From Polyangiaceae bacterium (GTDB taxonomy: Bacteria; Myxococcota_A; Polyangia; Polyangiales; Polyangiaceae), in NCBI GenBank assembly GCA_947475525.1, contig CANJMI010000002.1, positions 124,001-188,000 of the forward strand: a stretch of 64,000 bases of DNA, read 5' to 3'. Both the position numbers and the translations under genes were made by a program. Under the pieces are notes generated by a model. It was given only the letters and a program-made list of their open reading frames with translations. It was not told the origin of the DNA and made no database searches. Each line of letters starts with the position of its first letter. Position 1 is the first letter of the stretch. Shown here one piece after another: positions 9,279 through 17,158 of this stretch.

Positions 9279-9917
9279 TCAGTCGCAGTCGAGCTTCGCG
9301 CGACCGCCGACTTGTTCGAGTAACACCTGCAAGAGGGTCGCGTCCGTGGGTCGCAGTTCTTTCTCGTGCTGCAGGACGAAGCAGAGATGCGCGCTCGCCG
9401 GGTCGGGATCGTTCAGAGTGATGTAACCCTCCGCGAGCCGAATCCGATTCGCAGGATTGCTCGGGTATTCGGCGGCTTGCTGCTCCAGTAGCTCGATGCC
9501 GTCTTCGGAGTTGCCGTGCTGAACGAGGCTGCCCGGCGCGAGCACGTACATCGTGCCGAGCATGCGGCGGGCGGCGCCCTCGTGCCATTTCGGGTCCAGC
9601 TTCAGGCTGAGGCGCCCCCACGACTCCATGTCTCGAACCAGCGCGATCGCCGTAATGCCCGTCAGTTGGGCGAGTCGACCGGCGAGCGAGGCGCGCGCAA
9701 ACGCGTACTCGGCAGAGTCGCCTTTCCAAGCGCAAATAGCGTCGTAGGCGGCCCGCCGATCGTCGAGAGTTGCTCGGCCTTCGTCGATCAGGAGCTCGAG
9801 TGCGTTCGTCAATCCGAGCGCGTCACGCTTGGCCGCTGGCGCTCGAAGCTCGGGTCGCAGATGAATGACATCGAAGCAGGCTACGAGGGCGAGCGCGAGT
9901 CCGACTGCCGACGTCAG
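9279..9917 (-). CDS. TPR-type lipoprotein, TatT-like
   Basis: The frame encodes about 212 residues. It begins KLTSAVGLALALVAC, a lipoprotein signal with lipobox LVAC, followed by TPR-like helices (MESWGRLSLKLDP, GAARRMLGTMYVLAPGS, NPANRIRLAEGYI). The pattern resembles the TatT component family of TRAP-associated lipoproteins (moderate confidence). No ATG, GTG or TTG lies near the signal peptide in this frame. The best start is a CTG at 9917 overlapping the upstream TGA as CTGA. An ATG at 10019 would add 34 Arg-rich residues antisense-like in character. It is coupled to the PhnD-like gene. Confidence 0.65.
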   Translation of the reverse strand: MTSAVGLALALVACFDVIHLRPELRAPAAKRDALGLTNALELLIDEGRATLDDRRAAYDAICAWKGDSAEYAFARASLAGRLAQLTGITAIALVRDMESWGRLSLKLDPKWHEGAARRMLGTMYVLAPGSLVQHGNSEDGIELLEQQAAEYPSNPANRIRLAEGYITLNDPDPASAHLCFVLQHEKELRPTDATLLQVLLEQVGGRAKLDCD

Positions 9918-10765
9918 TTTCCGTAGTTTTGCACGACCGACGCGAAGGCGCTCTCGTCTGCCGCCCTGATCGCTTTGATGCCGACCTTGTCGCAAGCACT
10001 CTTTCCTTCGCCCGAACATAGCGAGCCGAGGCTCGCTTTGAACTTCGCACGTTCCGGGGCTGGCGTACCAGAGAACGCCACGACGGCCATCGGCGGGAGG
10101 TCCGCCGAACTCCACACGGTCTTGACCGCGGCGCCGCCTTCGACCTTCGTCAGCTCTGCGAGTTGAGCGTTGTCTACGAGCGCGCAGACGGCTTCGTCTT
10201 TGACTACGGCCTTCAGTGTTTGCACGGGACGCTTTGTCTTCACGAGTTCGAAGTCCTTCAGCGTGAATGCGCCGCCCGATACGACCCGCTCGATGAACTT
10301 CTTGTTGCCGAAGTGATTGCTCGCAAGCTTCTGTGACTTGCATCCTCCAAGGTCGCTCGCGGTCTTGGAGACGAGGTGGAACTTGCGTCCACCTGCCGAG
10401 TCGACCTCGGCTACCCCGAGAACCTCGAGCCCGTTGTCCTTGCGCATACCGAGAAACGCGCTGAGCGAAAAGATGCCGTACTGCGGGCTCTTTTCCTTGA
10501 TGTACTCCTTCGCGGCCTTGCGCCGGGTCGCATATTTTCCCTCGACGGCGGCCCAGCCGTTCGCGGCCTTTGCGCCCTCCATCAATTTGTCGACGTAGGG
10601 CTGAGCCTGCGCTGCGCTGCCGACGCCGTTGTCCATCACGATGAGGAAATGGACGTTCTGAGCCCCATCTGCCGTTGTCGCTGGGAGCCACGTTGCGAGC
10701 GCGCCGAGGCAGCCGAACGCGAGGGCAGGGATGAGAGAGCGGCGGGTGGTGTTGCGGGTGCTCAT
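9914..10765 (-). CDS. PhnD/phosphate-type periplasmic substrate-binding protein
   Basis: This encodes 283 residues. The ATG at 10765 is preceded by a strong GGAGG at correct spacing. An Arg-rich N-terminus and hydrophobic core form a signal peptide ending near TTADGAQ. The mature protein shows the bilobed binding-protein pattern of the PhnD/TauA-like group: VHFLIVMDNG, YGIFSLSAFLGMRK, LASNHFGNKKFIERV, EAVCALVDNAQL. No ABC permease or ATPase is adjacent, and the only partner is the TPR lipoprotein downstream. A sensing or orphan role is therefore possible, and the ligand is unknown. Confidence 0.65.
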   Translation of the reverse strand: MSTRNTTRRSLIPALAFGCLGALATWLPATTADGAQNVHFLIVMDNGVGSAAQAQPYVDKLMEGAKAANGWAAVEGKYATRRKAAKEYIKEKSPQYGIFSLSAFLGMRKDNGLEVLGVAEVDSAGGRKFHLVSKTASDLGGCKSQKLASNHFGNKKFIERVVSGGAFTLKDFELVKTKRPVQTLKAVVKDEAVCALVDNAQLAELTKVEGGAAVKTVWSSADLPPMAVVAFSGTPAPERAKFKASLGSLCSGEGKSACDKVGIKAIRAADESAFASVVQNYGN

Positions 10766-10982
10766 GACGAAAACCTCCATGGACGGGATAGACGAGGTCG
10801 CCCCGCGCCGCTTCCATGCCAGCACGAAAGAGGCGGGTCAACTTGGAGGAATGCGTCGCCCAAGGGAACACGTGCGGGCGCCTAGCGTCGCCGCTCTGAA
10901 ACGATGTTGCTGCTCGTGACGATTGCTTGGTGTGAGCAACCACGAAGTGCCGCCGGGCGCGTCGAGGCGCTATCCTCGTCGC

Positions 10983-11612
10983 ATGGGGAAGACGACGGCA
11001 CGCGCGACGTACGACAAGTTGCTCGCGCTCGACGAGAAGACCCGCGCCGAAGGGATTGAGGGGCGGGTGGTGATCCTGCCGTCGCCTAGCGCGGAACACT
11101 AAACGGTCGCGCGCGTGTTGGGTGGCGTCATCGGCGCCCGCTTCCAGGATGACCACGGACGAGGAGGGCCTGGCGCCTGGTGGAGCCTTTGCGACTTCGA
11201 CGTTCAGTTCGAAAAGCACACGATCCTTCGTCCTGACCTCGTCGGTTGGCGCCGGGAGAGCTCGCCTAAGCCGCCCGTTCGACCGGCCGCGCTCCGTCCC
11301 GACTGGGTTTGTGAAGTCGTGTCGCGGTCGAACACGAGCCACGATCGCGTGACGAAGCGGCCACTGTATACAACACACAACATTACATATTACTGGGTGG
11401 TCGACCCGATCGCGCGGACGCTGGATGCGTTGGCGCTGTGTGATGGCGCATGGGTTGAGATCGGCGTCTACGACGAGGACGATGTGGCGCGCATCGCTCC
11501 GTTCGACGCGGTGGAGCTCGAGGTGGGGCGGAGTTTCGCGCCCCCGGAGGAGGGGGTGGGGGAGGGCGCAGCCGAGGAGCAGCATCGGGGCGAAGCATTT
11601 GTCTCCCCGTAG
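10983..11612 (+). pseudogene. Uma2 family nuclease-like gene, interrupted by a nonsense codon
   Basis: Reading from the ATG at 10983 in register with the two downstream copies gives a Uma2 protein with an in-frame TAA at 11100-11102, where the intact copies have a Gln codon (HQ); CAA to TAA is the simplest change. The frame is otherwise open to 11612 and keeps RPDLVGWRRE, WVCEVVSRSNT, DRVTKRPLY and YYWVVDP. A short AT-rich stretch near 11366-11396 replaces the conserved AEHGVPH segment. Either the gene is dead or a shortened product starts after the stop. The same leader as the intact copies precedes it. Confidence 0.85.
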
Positions 11613-11776
11613 TTCAAGCGGTCGATTCCGTGCCCGGTTTGGCGAAGAACCGAGTTGCCCCGCTGCGTAAAACGGTGCGTGTCGATTCCCTGAAACGCTC
11701 ATCCCTCTCGTGACGAGTACTTGGTGTGACCAACCATGAAGTGACGCCGGGCGCGTCGAGGCGCTATCCTCGAGGC

Positions 11777-12397
11777 ATGGGGACGAAGACGCCGGAGACG
11801 TCCTACGAGGAGTGGCTCGCGCTCGACGAGAAGGTGCGGGCCGAGTTCATCGATGGACGGATCGTCACGCTGCCGTCGCCGAGCGGGCCGCATCAGTACG
11901 TCCTGAACGCGCTCGCGGAGTTCATCGTCATTCCGTTCTGCACGCGCCACGGTCGCGGTGGTCCAGGAGACTGGTGGATTCTGCCTGACTACGACGTTTG
12001 TTTCGGGGAGCAGATCCTCCGTCCCGACCTCGTCGGCTGGCGACGCGAACGCTCGCCGCGCTTGCCGGAACGCCCGGTGGAACTCACGCCCGACTGGGTG
12101 TGCGAGGTCGTGTCGCCGTCGAACACGAACCACGATCGCGTGACGAAGCGACGCCTCTACGCCGAGCACGGCGTACCGCATTACTGGGTGGTCGACCCGA
12201 TCGCGCGCACGCTGGATGCGCTCGCGCTGCGTGACGGCGCGTGGGTTGAGATCGGCGTCTACGACGAGGACGATGTGGCGCGGATCGCTCCGTTCGACGC
12301 GGTGGAGCTCGAGATTGGGCGGCTTTTCGTGCCGCGGGAAGAGATGGAGGAGGAGGGTTGTGTTGCAACGCCTCACGGCGAGACCGTCTCGCCTTAG
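11777..12397 (+). CDS. Uma2 family protein (PD-(D/E)XK nuclease-like)
   Basis: This encodes 206 residues, starting at the ATG shared in position by all three copies. The Uma2 (DUF820) core is intact: YEEWLALDEKVRAEFIDGRIV, LPSPSGPHQY, ILRPDLVGWRRE, WVCEVVSPSN, DRVTKRRLYAEHGVPHYWVVDP. The Asp, Glu and Lys of the PD-(D/E)XK active site can be placed in the RPD, CEVV and VTKR segments. Uma2 proteins are widespread, often multicopy and poorly characterised, and nuclease activity is inferred from fold. A TATCCT -10 box sits six bases before the ATG with no Shine-Dalgarno, suggesting a leaderless mRNA. Confidence 0.88.
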   Translation: MGTKTPETSYEEWLALDEKVRAEFIDGRIVTLPSPSGPHQYVLNALAEFIVIPFCTRHGRGGPGDWWILPDYDVCFGEQILRPDLVGWRRERSPRLPERPVELTPDWVCEVVSPSNTNHDRVTKRRLYAEHGVPHYWVVDPIARTLDALALRDGAWVEIGVYDEDDVARIAPFDAVELEIGRLFVPREEMEEEGCVATPHGETVSP

Positions 12398-12556
12398 TCC
12401 GAGCGGTCCATCCAGAGCGCGCGTTGTCGAACGCTCAGTCGCTTGAAGCGGCGCGCTGTCGAATCCGTGAAACGATCGCCCTGCTAGTGACGATCAGGTG
12501 GTGTGAGCCACCACGAAGGGACGACACGAGGCGCGTCGAGGCGCTATTCTCGACGC

Positions 12557-13213
12557 ATGGGGATGAAGCCGCCGCGGACGCCGTACGAAGAATGGCTCGC
12601 GCTTGACGAGAAGGTGCGAGCCGAGTTCATCGATGGGAAAATCATGATGCTCGATGCGCCGAGCGACGCCGTGACGCTGCCGTCGCCGAGCGGTGCGCAT
12701 CAGTATGTGCAAGGCGAGTTGGGTGACTTCGTACGTGCGCTTGTTCGGAGCCACGCGGACTGTCCGAACGGCTGGTGGATTCTCTGCGATTACGATGTTC
12801 GCTTGGGTGAGAACGTCCTGCGTCCCGACCTTGTCGGCTGGCGCCGGGAGCGCTCGCCGCGTTTGCCGGAGCGACCCGTAGAGCTGAGGCCTGACTGGGC
12901 TTGTGAAATCGTGTCGCCGTCAAATACGAACCACGATCGCGTGACGAAGCGACGGCTCTACGCCGAGCACGGCGTGCCGCACTACTGGGTGATCGACCCG
13001 ATGGAGCGGACGCTGGAGGCGCTCGCGCTTTGTGACGGTACATGGATTGAGATCGGCGTCTACGATGAGGAGGATGTGGCGCGGATCGCTCCGTTCGACG
13101 CGGTGGAGCTCGAGATCGGGCGGCTGTTCGTGCCGCGGGAGGAGGAGGACGGGGAAAGCGGCGAGGATGACGGCCAACGCGAGGAGGTCGCCTCAAGCGC
13201 CGTCGTCGGTTGA
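12557..13213 (+). CDS. Uma2 family protein (PD-(D/E)XK nuclease-like)
   Basis: This third tandem copy encodes 218 residues. It keeps the core motifs (VLRPDLVGWRRE, WACEIVSPSNTNHDR, VTKRRLYAEHGVPHYWVIDP) and carries a small insertion MMLDAPSDA before the TLPSPSG motif. The C-terminus is an acidic tail (EEEDGESGEDDG). A TATTCT -10-like box lies six bases upstream of the ATG in the conserved leader. It is intact and may differ in partner through the insertion and tail. Confidence 0.88.
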   Translation: MGMKPPRTPYEEWLALDEKVRAEFIDGKIMMLDAPSDAVTLPSPSGAHQYVQGELGDFVRALVRSHADCPNGWWILCDYDVRLGENVLRPDLVGWRRERSPRLPERPVELRPDWACEIVSPSNTNHDRVTKRRLYAEHGVPHYWVIDPMERTLEALALCDGTWIEIGVYDEEDVARIAPFDAVELEIGRLFVPREEEDGESGEDDGQREEVASSAVVG

Positions 13214-13244
13214 GGGGTGCGCGGGGACGCGCCTTATTGCGGCG

Positions 13245-14228
13245 TCAGTTGCTCATCGACTCCGACAAGCCACCGAGCTGCATCACAGCTTTCACCCACG
13301 CCGAGAATTGCCGCAACTCGACAGGATCGTCGTGTACGACTTGTTCCTGACCTCCGGGATTGCGAACACGCCCCGAAGTTGGAGGTTTGCCGTCCCGAAA
13401 GGTGCCCTCGATCACGAGTCCTGTGGGGCCGGTCGTCCGCGCGAGCCCGTGCAGTTTGCGGTGCGCGAAGGTGACCTCGGTGAGGATGTTCTCTGGCGAG
13501 CGGATTGTCATCACGCCCTCGACCGTTCCGCGATTGAACGTGAAGTCGGAGACGTTGCCATCGGCCGCGACCATGTGTGCCGGACCGTCCATCTTGCCGT
13601 CGAGGAACGCGACCTCCATCGTGCTGCCATCGGGGCGTGTCACCTTTGCAGGGCCGATGAGGTTTCCGTTCGCGTAGCGTCCCTCGAGGACCGTGCCGTC
13701 CGGCTGCGTCTGGCGCCCCTTTCCCGAGAGCTCGCCGTCGACGAAAGTGCCCTCGAACGTCATGTCGCCCTTCTTGATGAGGCCGCGTCCGTTCAGCTTC
13801 TGATGAACAAAGGTGCCCTCAATGAGGGTCGAACCGTCGTCGAGGCGGCCGCGTCCTTCGAGGAGGCCATCGACGAAGGTGCCGCTCGCCGTCAACGTGC
13901 CCTGCGTCGCCTTGCCTTCCCCCGAGAGCTTGCCGTCGCGAAACTGCCCTTCGAAAGTGCGCAAGAGTCGGCCGTCCCGTAGCACTTTGAGGCGCCCGTC
14001 CCCCGAGATGCGGCCATGTTCACAAGCCCCCGACCACCAGACGGTGAGATCGCTCTCGTCGGAGCCTGCAAACGCAACGCATTCATCGCTGACCGCAATC
14101 CAGCCGTGGGTGAGGGGGGCGTGCACTGACTTCGGCCCTCGATCATTGATGCGCGCCGAAGCGCAGCCGCCCAACGCAAGAGCTGCCAGCAGGGTGAGCA
14201 CCGACGAAGGCGTCGACTTATGCATCAT
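13245..14228 (-). CDS. MORN-like repeat lipoprotein
   Basis: This encodes 327 residues (ATG at 14228 or the adjacent ATG at 14225). A lipoprotein signal peptide ends at the lipobox LGGC. From about residue 70 to 290 there is a run of roughly ten degenerate repeats of about 22 residues with the pattern EGTFVDGxLxGxG, typical of MORN-type repeats that form an extended beta structure. It is the last gene of a three-gene minus-strand operon of exported proteins, 12 bases after the preceding gene. Its function is unknown, probably structural or adhesive on a membrane surface. Confidence 0.8.
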   Translation of the reverse strand: MMHKSTPSSVLTLLAALALGGCASARINDRGPKSVHAPLTHGWIAVSDECVAFAGSDESDLTVWWSGACEHGRISGDGRLKVLRDGRLLRTFEGQFRDGKLSGEGKATQGTLTASGTFVDGLLEGRGRLDDGSTLIEGTFVHQKLNGRGLIKKGDMTFEGTFVDGELSGKGRQTQPDGTVLEGRYANGNLIGPAKVTRPDGSTMEVAFLDGKMDGPAHMVAADGNVSDFTFNRGTVEGVMTIRSPENILTEVTFAHRKLHGLARTTGPTGLVIEGTFRDGKPPTSGRVRNPGGQEQVVHDDPVELRQFSAWVKAVMQLGGLSESMSN

Positions 14229-14240
14229 TACAGCCTTGCG

Positions 14241-15257
14241 TCAGTGGGAGCACTGATTGCGGCACATGTTGAGTAGCGCTTCAGGGTCGAGCCTTTCGTT
14301 GCCGCGTCCCTCTGCGATGGCCTTGTTCAGGAAGCCTTTCGCGCACCGATCTATGCACTCGTTTTTTTGTAGCTCCTTCTCGCTTTTTTCTGCCGTTCTT
14401 GCCGCCGCGGCCGCGCGCTCCTGCTCTTCCTCGGCTCGCTGACGTCGGAGTGCGCCCCCGCGGGAACGGAGTTGCTCAAGCGACACTGTCGCGGTTTGAC
14501 CGTCGAGAATGATCTCCGCCTCGCCCTTAATAAGTGCGTGCTCCGACCACTCCATCTTCTGACCGCTGAGGCGTAGCAAGCCCCGATCGTCGGTCACGAC
14601 GTTGACCTCCCGGTTGTCCCCATCCTTCACCACCACGGCTTGGTTCGGCATCGGCTTGCCGCCGGGACCGCCTTGGTCGTCTGTGCACGGGGCCCATGGA
14701 GTTTGCGAGGCTTCGTCCTCTTCCTCGTGCGTCGTGTCGATACCTCGAAGACCCGTGCCGAGCGCAAGCCCCCCCAAGGCCGCCCCGAGAGTTAGGAATA
14801 CGGCGCCCACGTTGGTGTCCGTCTTGCGTTGGTCGCTCTCTTCCGATGGGGTGCATGGGACTTTGGTTTTCCCGTCGTCGAGCGTATTGCTGCACGTGCT
14901 CGCGAGAGAGCCAACTCCGATCAGGGCACTCGCGAGCCCCGCAAGGCTGGCGTAAATGACCACATCGGTGTTCGCTTCGCGTTCGATCGTGGAGCGCCGC
15001 ACCGTCGGCCCCAAGAGGCGACACTCTCGCCTCGGTCGAAGGCGCACAAGCAGATCGTCGCCGTCGACTTCCGTGTCCTTCACTACGGGCACGAGGCGCA
15101 CTTCGAGCTTATGATTGACGCCTGGTTTCGGGACCAGTGAGCCAGGCTGGAAGGTCTCTTTCGGCGTGCAGCCGGAGTTGCTCGCGAGAGTTATCGCGAG
15201 CGCGAGTAGTCCGCCAACAGAGCGCTCGTAACGAGAGGTGATTTTGCTGTAAAACAT
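14241..15257 (-). CDS. Putative lipoprotein with TM segments and C-terminal twin CX3C motif
   Basis: This encodes 338 residues. The ATG at 15257 is preceded by gagg, and the longer frame upstream overlaps the next gene. A signal peptide ends at SNSGC, a weak lipobox. The middle has two glycine/alanine-rich hydrophobic segments (VIYASLAGLASALIGVGSLAS and VGAVFLTLGAALGGLALGTGL). A helical Arg/Glu/Ala region follows (RQRAEEEQERAAAA), then a C-terminal CIDRC - 24 residues - CRNQC. Twin CX3C spacing is that of CHCH-type disulfide hairpins. No family was recognised. Confidence 0.6.
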   Translation of the reverse strand: MFYSKITSRYERSVGGLLALAITLASNSGCTPKETFQPGSLVPKPGVNHKLEVRLVPVVKDTEVDGDDLLVRLRPRRECRLLGPTVRRSTIEREANTDVVIYASLAGLASALIGVGSLASTCSNTLDDGKTKVPCTPSEESDQRKTDTNVGAVFLTLGAALGGLALGTGLRGIDTTHEEEDEASQTPWAPCTDDQGGPGGKPMPNQAVVVKDGDNREVNVVTDDRGLLRLSGQKMEWSEHALIKGEAEIILDGQTATVSLEQLRSRGGALRRQRAEEEQERAAAAARTAEKSEKELQKNECIDRCAKGFLNKAIAEGRGNERLDPEALLNMCRNQCSH

Positions 15258-15322
15258 GCGGTCCTCTTTGGACCCCGGCCGCGGCGTGCAAGCGCGCCAC
15301 GGCCGAGAAGCCCGTTCTTCTT

Positions 15323-15655
15323 TCAGTTGCAACCGCACATTTTGTAGTTGCCCTTCTTGCCGTTCGCTTCGCAACACGTCGTGTTGGCGTCGTAGCAGTT
15401 CTCCTCGCAATTCTGCTTGTCGTCGCCGCTCTTGTTCGAGCAGCGGCGTTTGCAATCGTCGCAGCGGAACCAACACTGACTCGCATCCAACTCCACTGCG
15501 TTGTCCTGCGGTTTTGTCGCGTGTGCGGCCGTGCTCGCCTTAGCCGGCTCCGGGCGCGGCGGCTCGGCGGCGCCCATCAGCGCGGCGCTGAGGCCGAGGA
15601 ACGATAAGCCGATCGCGAGCTTCGTAATCTTCTTTATGTTCGATGTCTTCTTCAT
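15323..15655 (-). CDS. Small secreted cysteine-rich protein
   Basis: This encodes 110 residues. The ATG at 15655 is preceded by aaggaga at good spacing. A basic N-terminus and hydrophobic core (LAIGLSFLGLSAALMGAA) form a signal peptide. The mature C-terminal half has eleven cysteines with three CX3C units: CWFRC, CKRRC and CEENC, then CC and CGC. Such a density implies disulfides or metal binding outside the cytoplasm. It is the first gene of the three-gene operon and lies divergent from the XRE regulator. No family was recognised. Confidence 0.7.
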   Translation of the reverse strand: MKKTSNIKKITKLAIGLSFLGLSAALMGAAEPPRPEPAKASTAAHATKPQDNAVELDASQCWFRCDDCKRRCSNKSGDDKQNCEENCYDANTTCCEANGKKGNYKMCGCN

Positions 15656-15740
15656 GTTCGATGATCTCCTTCGACGTTGTGTCAGAGCCGCCCCCCCAGT
15701 CGCCAACCTCTCGGCGCGTCGAGCTAGACGACGATCAACG

Positions 15741-15769
15741 ACTACCACGTATCGTGGTAGTAATGTCAA
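15741..15769. promoter_or_regulatory. Perfect 9-bp inverted repeat plus TTGACA: probable operator/promoter of the Cys-rich operon
   Basis: The arms ACTACCACG (15741-15749) and CGTGGTAGT (15753-15761) flank TAT, giving a perfect 21-base palindrome in the divergent region. On the minus strand a consensus TTGACA (15764-15769) abuts it, so the palindrome lies where the spacer and -10 of the secreted-protein operon promoter would be. A dimeric regulator bound here would block that promoter. The adjacent XRE gene is the obvious candidate. Confidence 0.7.
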
Positions 15770-15824
15770 CGCTATCGCCAAGCGTGGGTGTCGTCTGCGC
15801 GGTGGCGCGGACAAAAGTCACCAC

Positions 15825-16187
15825 ATGGTCGTCACCGCCACGGCGCTCCTGCAGCAGGTCGGCAACCGCCTGCGCACGCTCCGCGAGGTGGCCGGTTTGA
15901 CGCAGGAAGAGGTCGCGGAGCGGGCTGGATTTACGGGCAAATACGTCTCCGAGATCGAACGTGGCCTCCGCGACGTGCCGCTCTCGACGTTGGAGCGCGT
16001 GGCGACTCGAGCCCTCGAGACTCGCGTCGACGCGCTCTTCGGCGCCCGCCCCAGCGAGACGTGGGAACATCCCGCACTACCACGCTCCGTGGAAGTCGTT
16101 GCGCAGCGCATCGCGGTCCTCCCGAGCCTCAAGCGCCGGGCCGTCCTGCGTATCGTACGGGAGCTCCTTTCCGTCGTCGGCGGCTGA
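15825..16187 (+). CDS. XRE-family helix-turn-helix transcriptional regulator
   Basis: This encodes 120 residues. The Cro/C1-type HTH spans about residues 11-68, with VGNRLRTLREVAGLTQEEVAERAG and the recognition helix GKYVSEIERG. The remaining 50 residues are helical and may mediate dimerisation. There is no Shine-Dalgarno before the ATG. It is divergent from the Cys-rich secreted-protein operon, with a perfect palindrome between them, so local repression and possibly autoregulation are likely. Confidence 0.85.
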   Translation: MVVTATALLQQVGNRLRTLREVAGLTQEEVAERAGFTGKYVSEIERGLRDVPLSTLERVATRALETRVDALFGARPSETWEHPALPRSVEVVAQRIAVLPSLKRRAVLRIVRELLSVVGG

Positions 16188-16251
16188 GCCTGCGACGCGC
16201 CCCGCGCCGCATTCCGTTGCGTCCGCGCGAGGTAGGACTAACCTCCGAGCG

Positions 16252-17118
16252 ATGCGCATCAAGGCCATGCTTGGTGGCGGTCGCCCCGTCGTGTCCTTCG
16301 AGTTTTTCCCGCCGAAGACGGATGACGGCGTCGAGAAGCTCTATCACTCCGTTGAGGCATTGAAGCCGTGTCGCCCGTCGTTCGTCTCGGTGACCTACGG
16401 CGCCGGCGGCTCGACCCGCGAGCGCACTCTCGAGCTCGTTGGGCGCATCAAGCACGACCTTGGGATCGAGACGATGGCGCACCTCACTTGCGTTGGTGCT
16501 TCCAAAAAGGACTTAGCGGTCACCCTCGAAAAGCTCGCGCATGCGGGCATCGAGAACGTCCTGGCCCTGCGTGGTGATCCGCCCAAAGGCGAGACGACTT
16601 TCGCCGCGCACGATGGCGGCTTTGCACACGCGAGTGAGCTTGTCGCGTTCATACGGGAAGAAGGCTACCCGTTCTGCGTCGGCGCCGCGTGTTACCCCGA
16701 GGGGCACCCGGAGGCGGCCGGTCTCGATGCCGATTTGGCGAACCTCGTGACCAAGGTTGCGGCGGGCGCTGAATTTCTCATCTCTCAGCTTTTCTTCGAT
16801 AACCAGGACTTTCTGCCGTTCGTGCGGCGGGCGCGCTCCGCTGGCATCGAGGTGCCGATCATCCCGGGCCTCATGCCGGTCACCAACGTCTCGCAGACGC
16901 ATCGCTTCACGAAAATGTGCGGCGCCCGGATCCCGCAGGAACTTTCACGTCGCCTCGCGATCGTCGAGCGCGATCCGGCGGCGGTCGTCGCCGCGGGTGT
17001 GTATTGGACCACGGTCCAAGCGCAGCAGTTGCTGGACCATGGCGTACCGGGCCTTCACTTCTACACGCTCAATCAGTCCTCCGCGACGCTCGCTGTCCAC
17101 GCCGCTCTCGGGCTCTGA
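16252..17118 (+). CDS. metF: Methylenetetrahydrofolate reductase
   Basis: This encodes 288 residues and reduces 5,10-methylene-THF to 5-methyl-THF with FAD, supplying methyl groups for methionine synthesis. It carries the family signatures SFEFFPPKT (catalytic Glu), VSVTYGAGGSTR, HLTCVG, NVLALRGDPP, FCVGAACYPEGHPEA, FLISQLFFD and PGLMPV. Its length is typical. TTGCGT-16-TAACCT ends seven bases before the ATG with no Shine-Dalgarno, compatible with leaderless transcription. Confidence 0.95.
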   Translation: MRIKAMLGGGRPVVSFEFFPPKTDDGVEKLYHSVEALKPCRPSFVSVTYGAGGSTRERTLELVGRIKHDLGIETMAHLTCVGASKKDLAVTLEKLAHAGIENVLALRGDPPKGETTFAAHDGGFAHASELVAFIREEGYPFCVGAACYPEGHPEAAGLDADLANLVTKVAAGAEFLISQLFFDNQDFLPFVRRARSAGIEVPIIPGLMPVTNVSQTHRFTKMCGARIPQELSRRLAIVERDPAAVVAAGVYWTTVQAQQLLDHGVPGLHFYTLNQSSATLAVHAALGL

Positions 17119-17158
17119 TCGAGCCTGGGGAGCTGGGCTGGGGAGCTGGGCCGAAAAG

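Larger units (their letters stand above)
10895..12556 (+). repeat. Tandem ~780-795 bp repeat: conserved leader plus Uma2 gene (copies 1 and 2; copy 3 follows)
   Basis: Three consecutive units share the same leader. Each starts with tgaaacg (10896, 11691, 12468), then a gtgacga element, then ggcgcgtcgaggcgctat with a tcctcg-like end just before ATGGGG. The unit spacing is 795 and 777 bases. The Uma2 coding parts are also clearly homologous, including identical stretches such as the GVYDED(E)DVARIAPFDAVELE tail region. This is a local tandem amplification, with copy 1 decayed. Confidence 0.85.

Noticed and set aside
9918-11702. Upstream extension of the TPR lipoprotein frame to 807 codons
   Set aside because: It overlaps the binding-protein gene in another frame and runs antisense to the Uma2 pseudogene. 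Only the last 212 codons look protein-like.
10983-13213. Uma2 cluster as a transposon or insertion sequence
   Set aside because: There are no terminal inverted repeats, target duplications or transposase motifs. Plain tandem gene duplication explains the structure.
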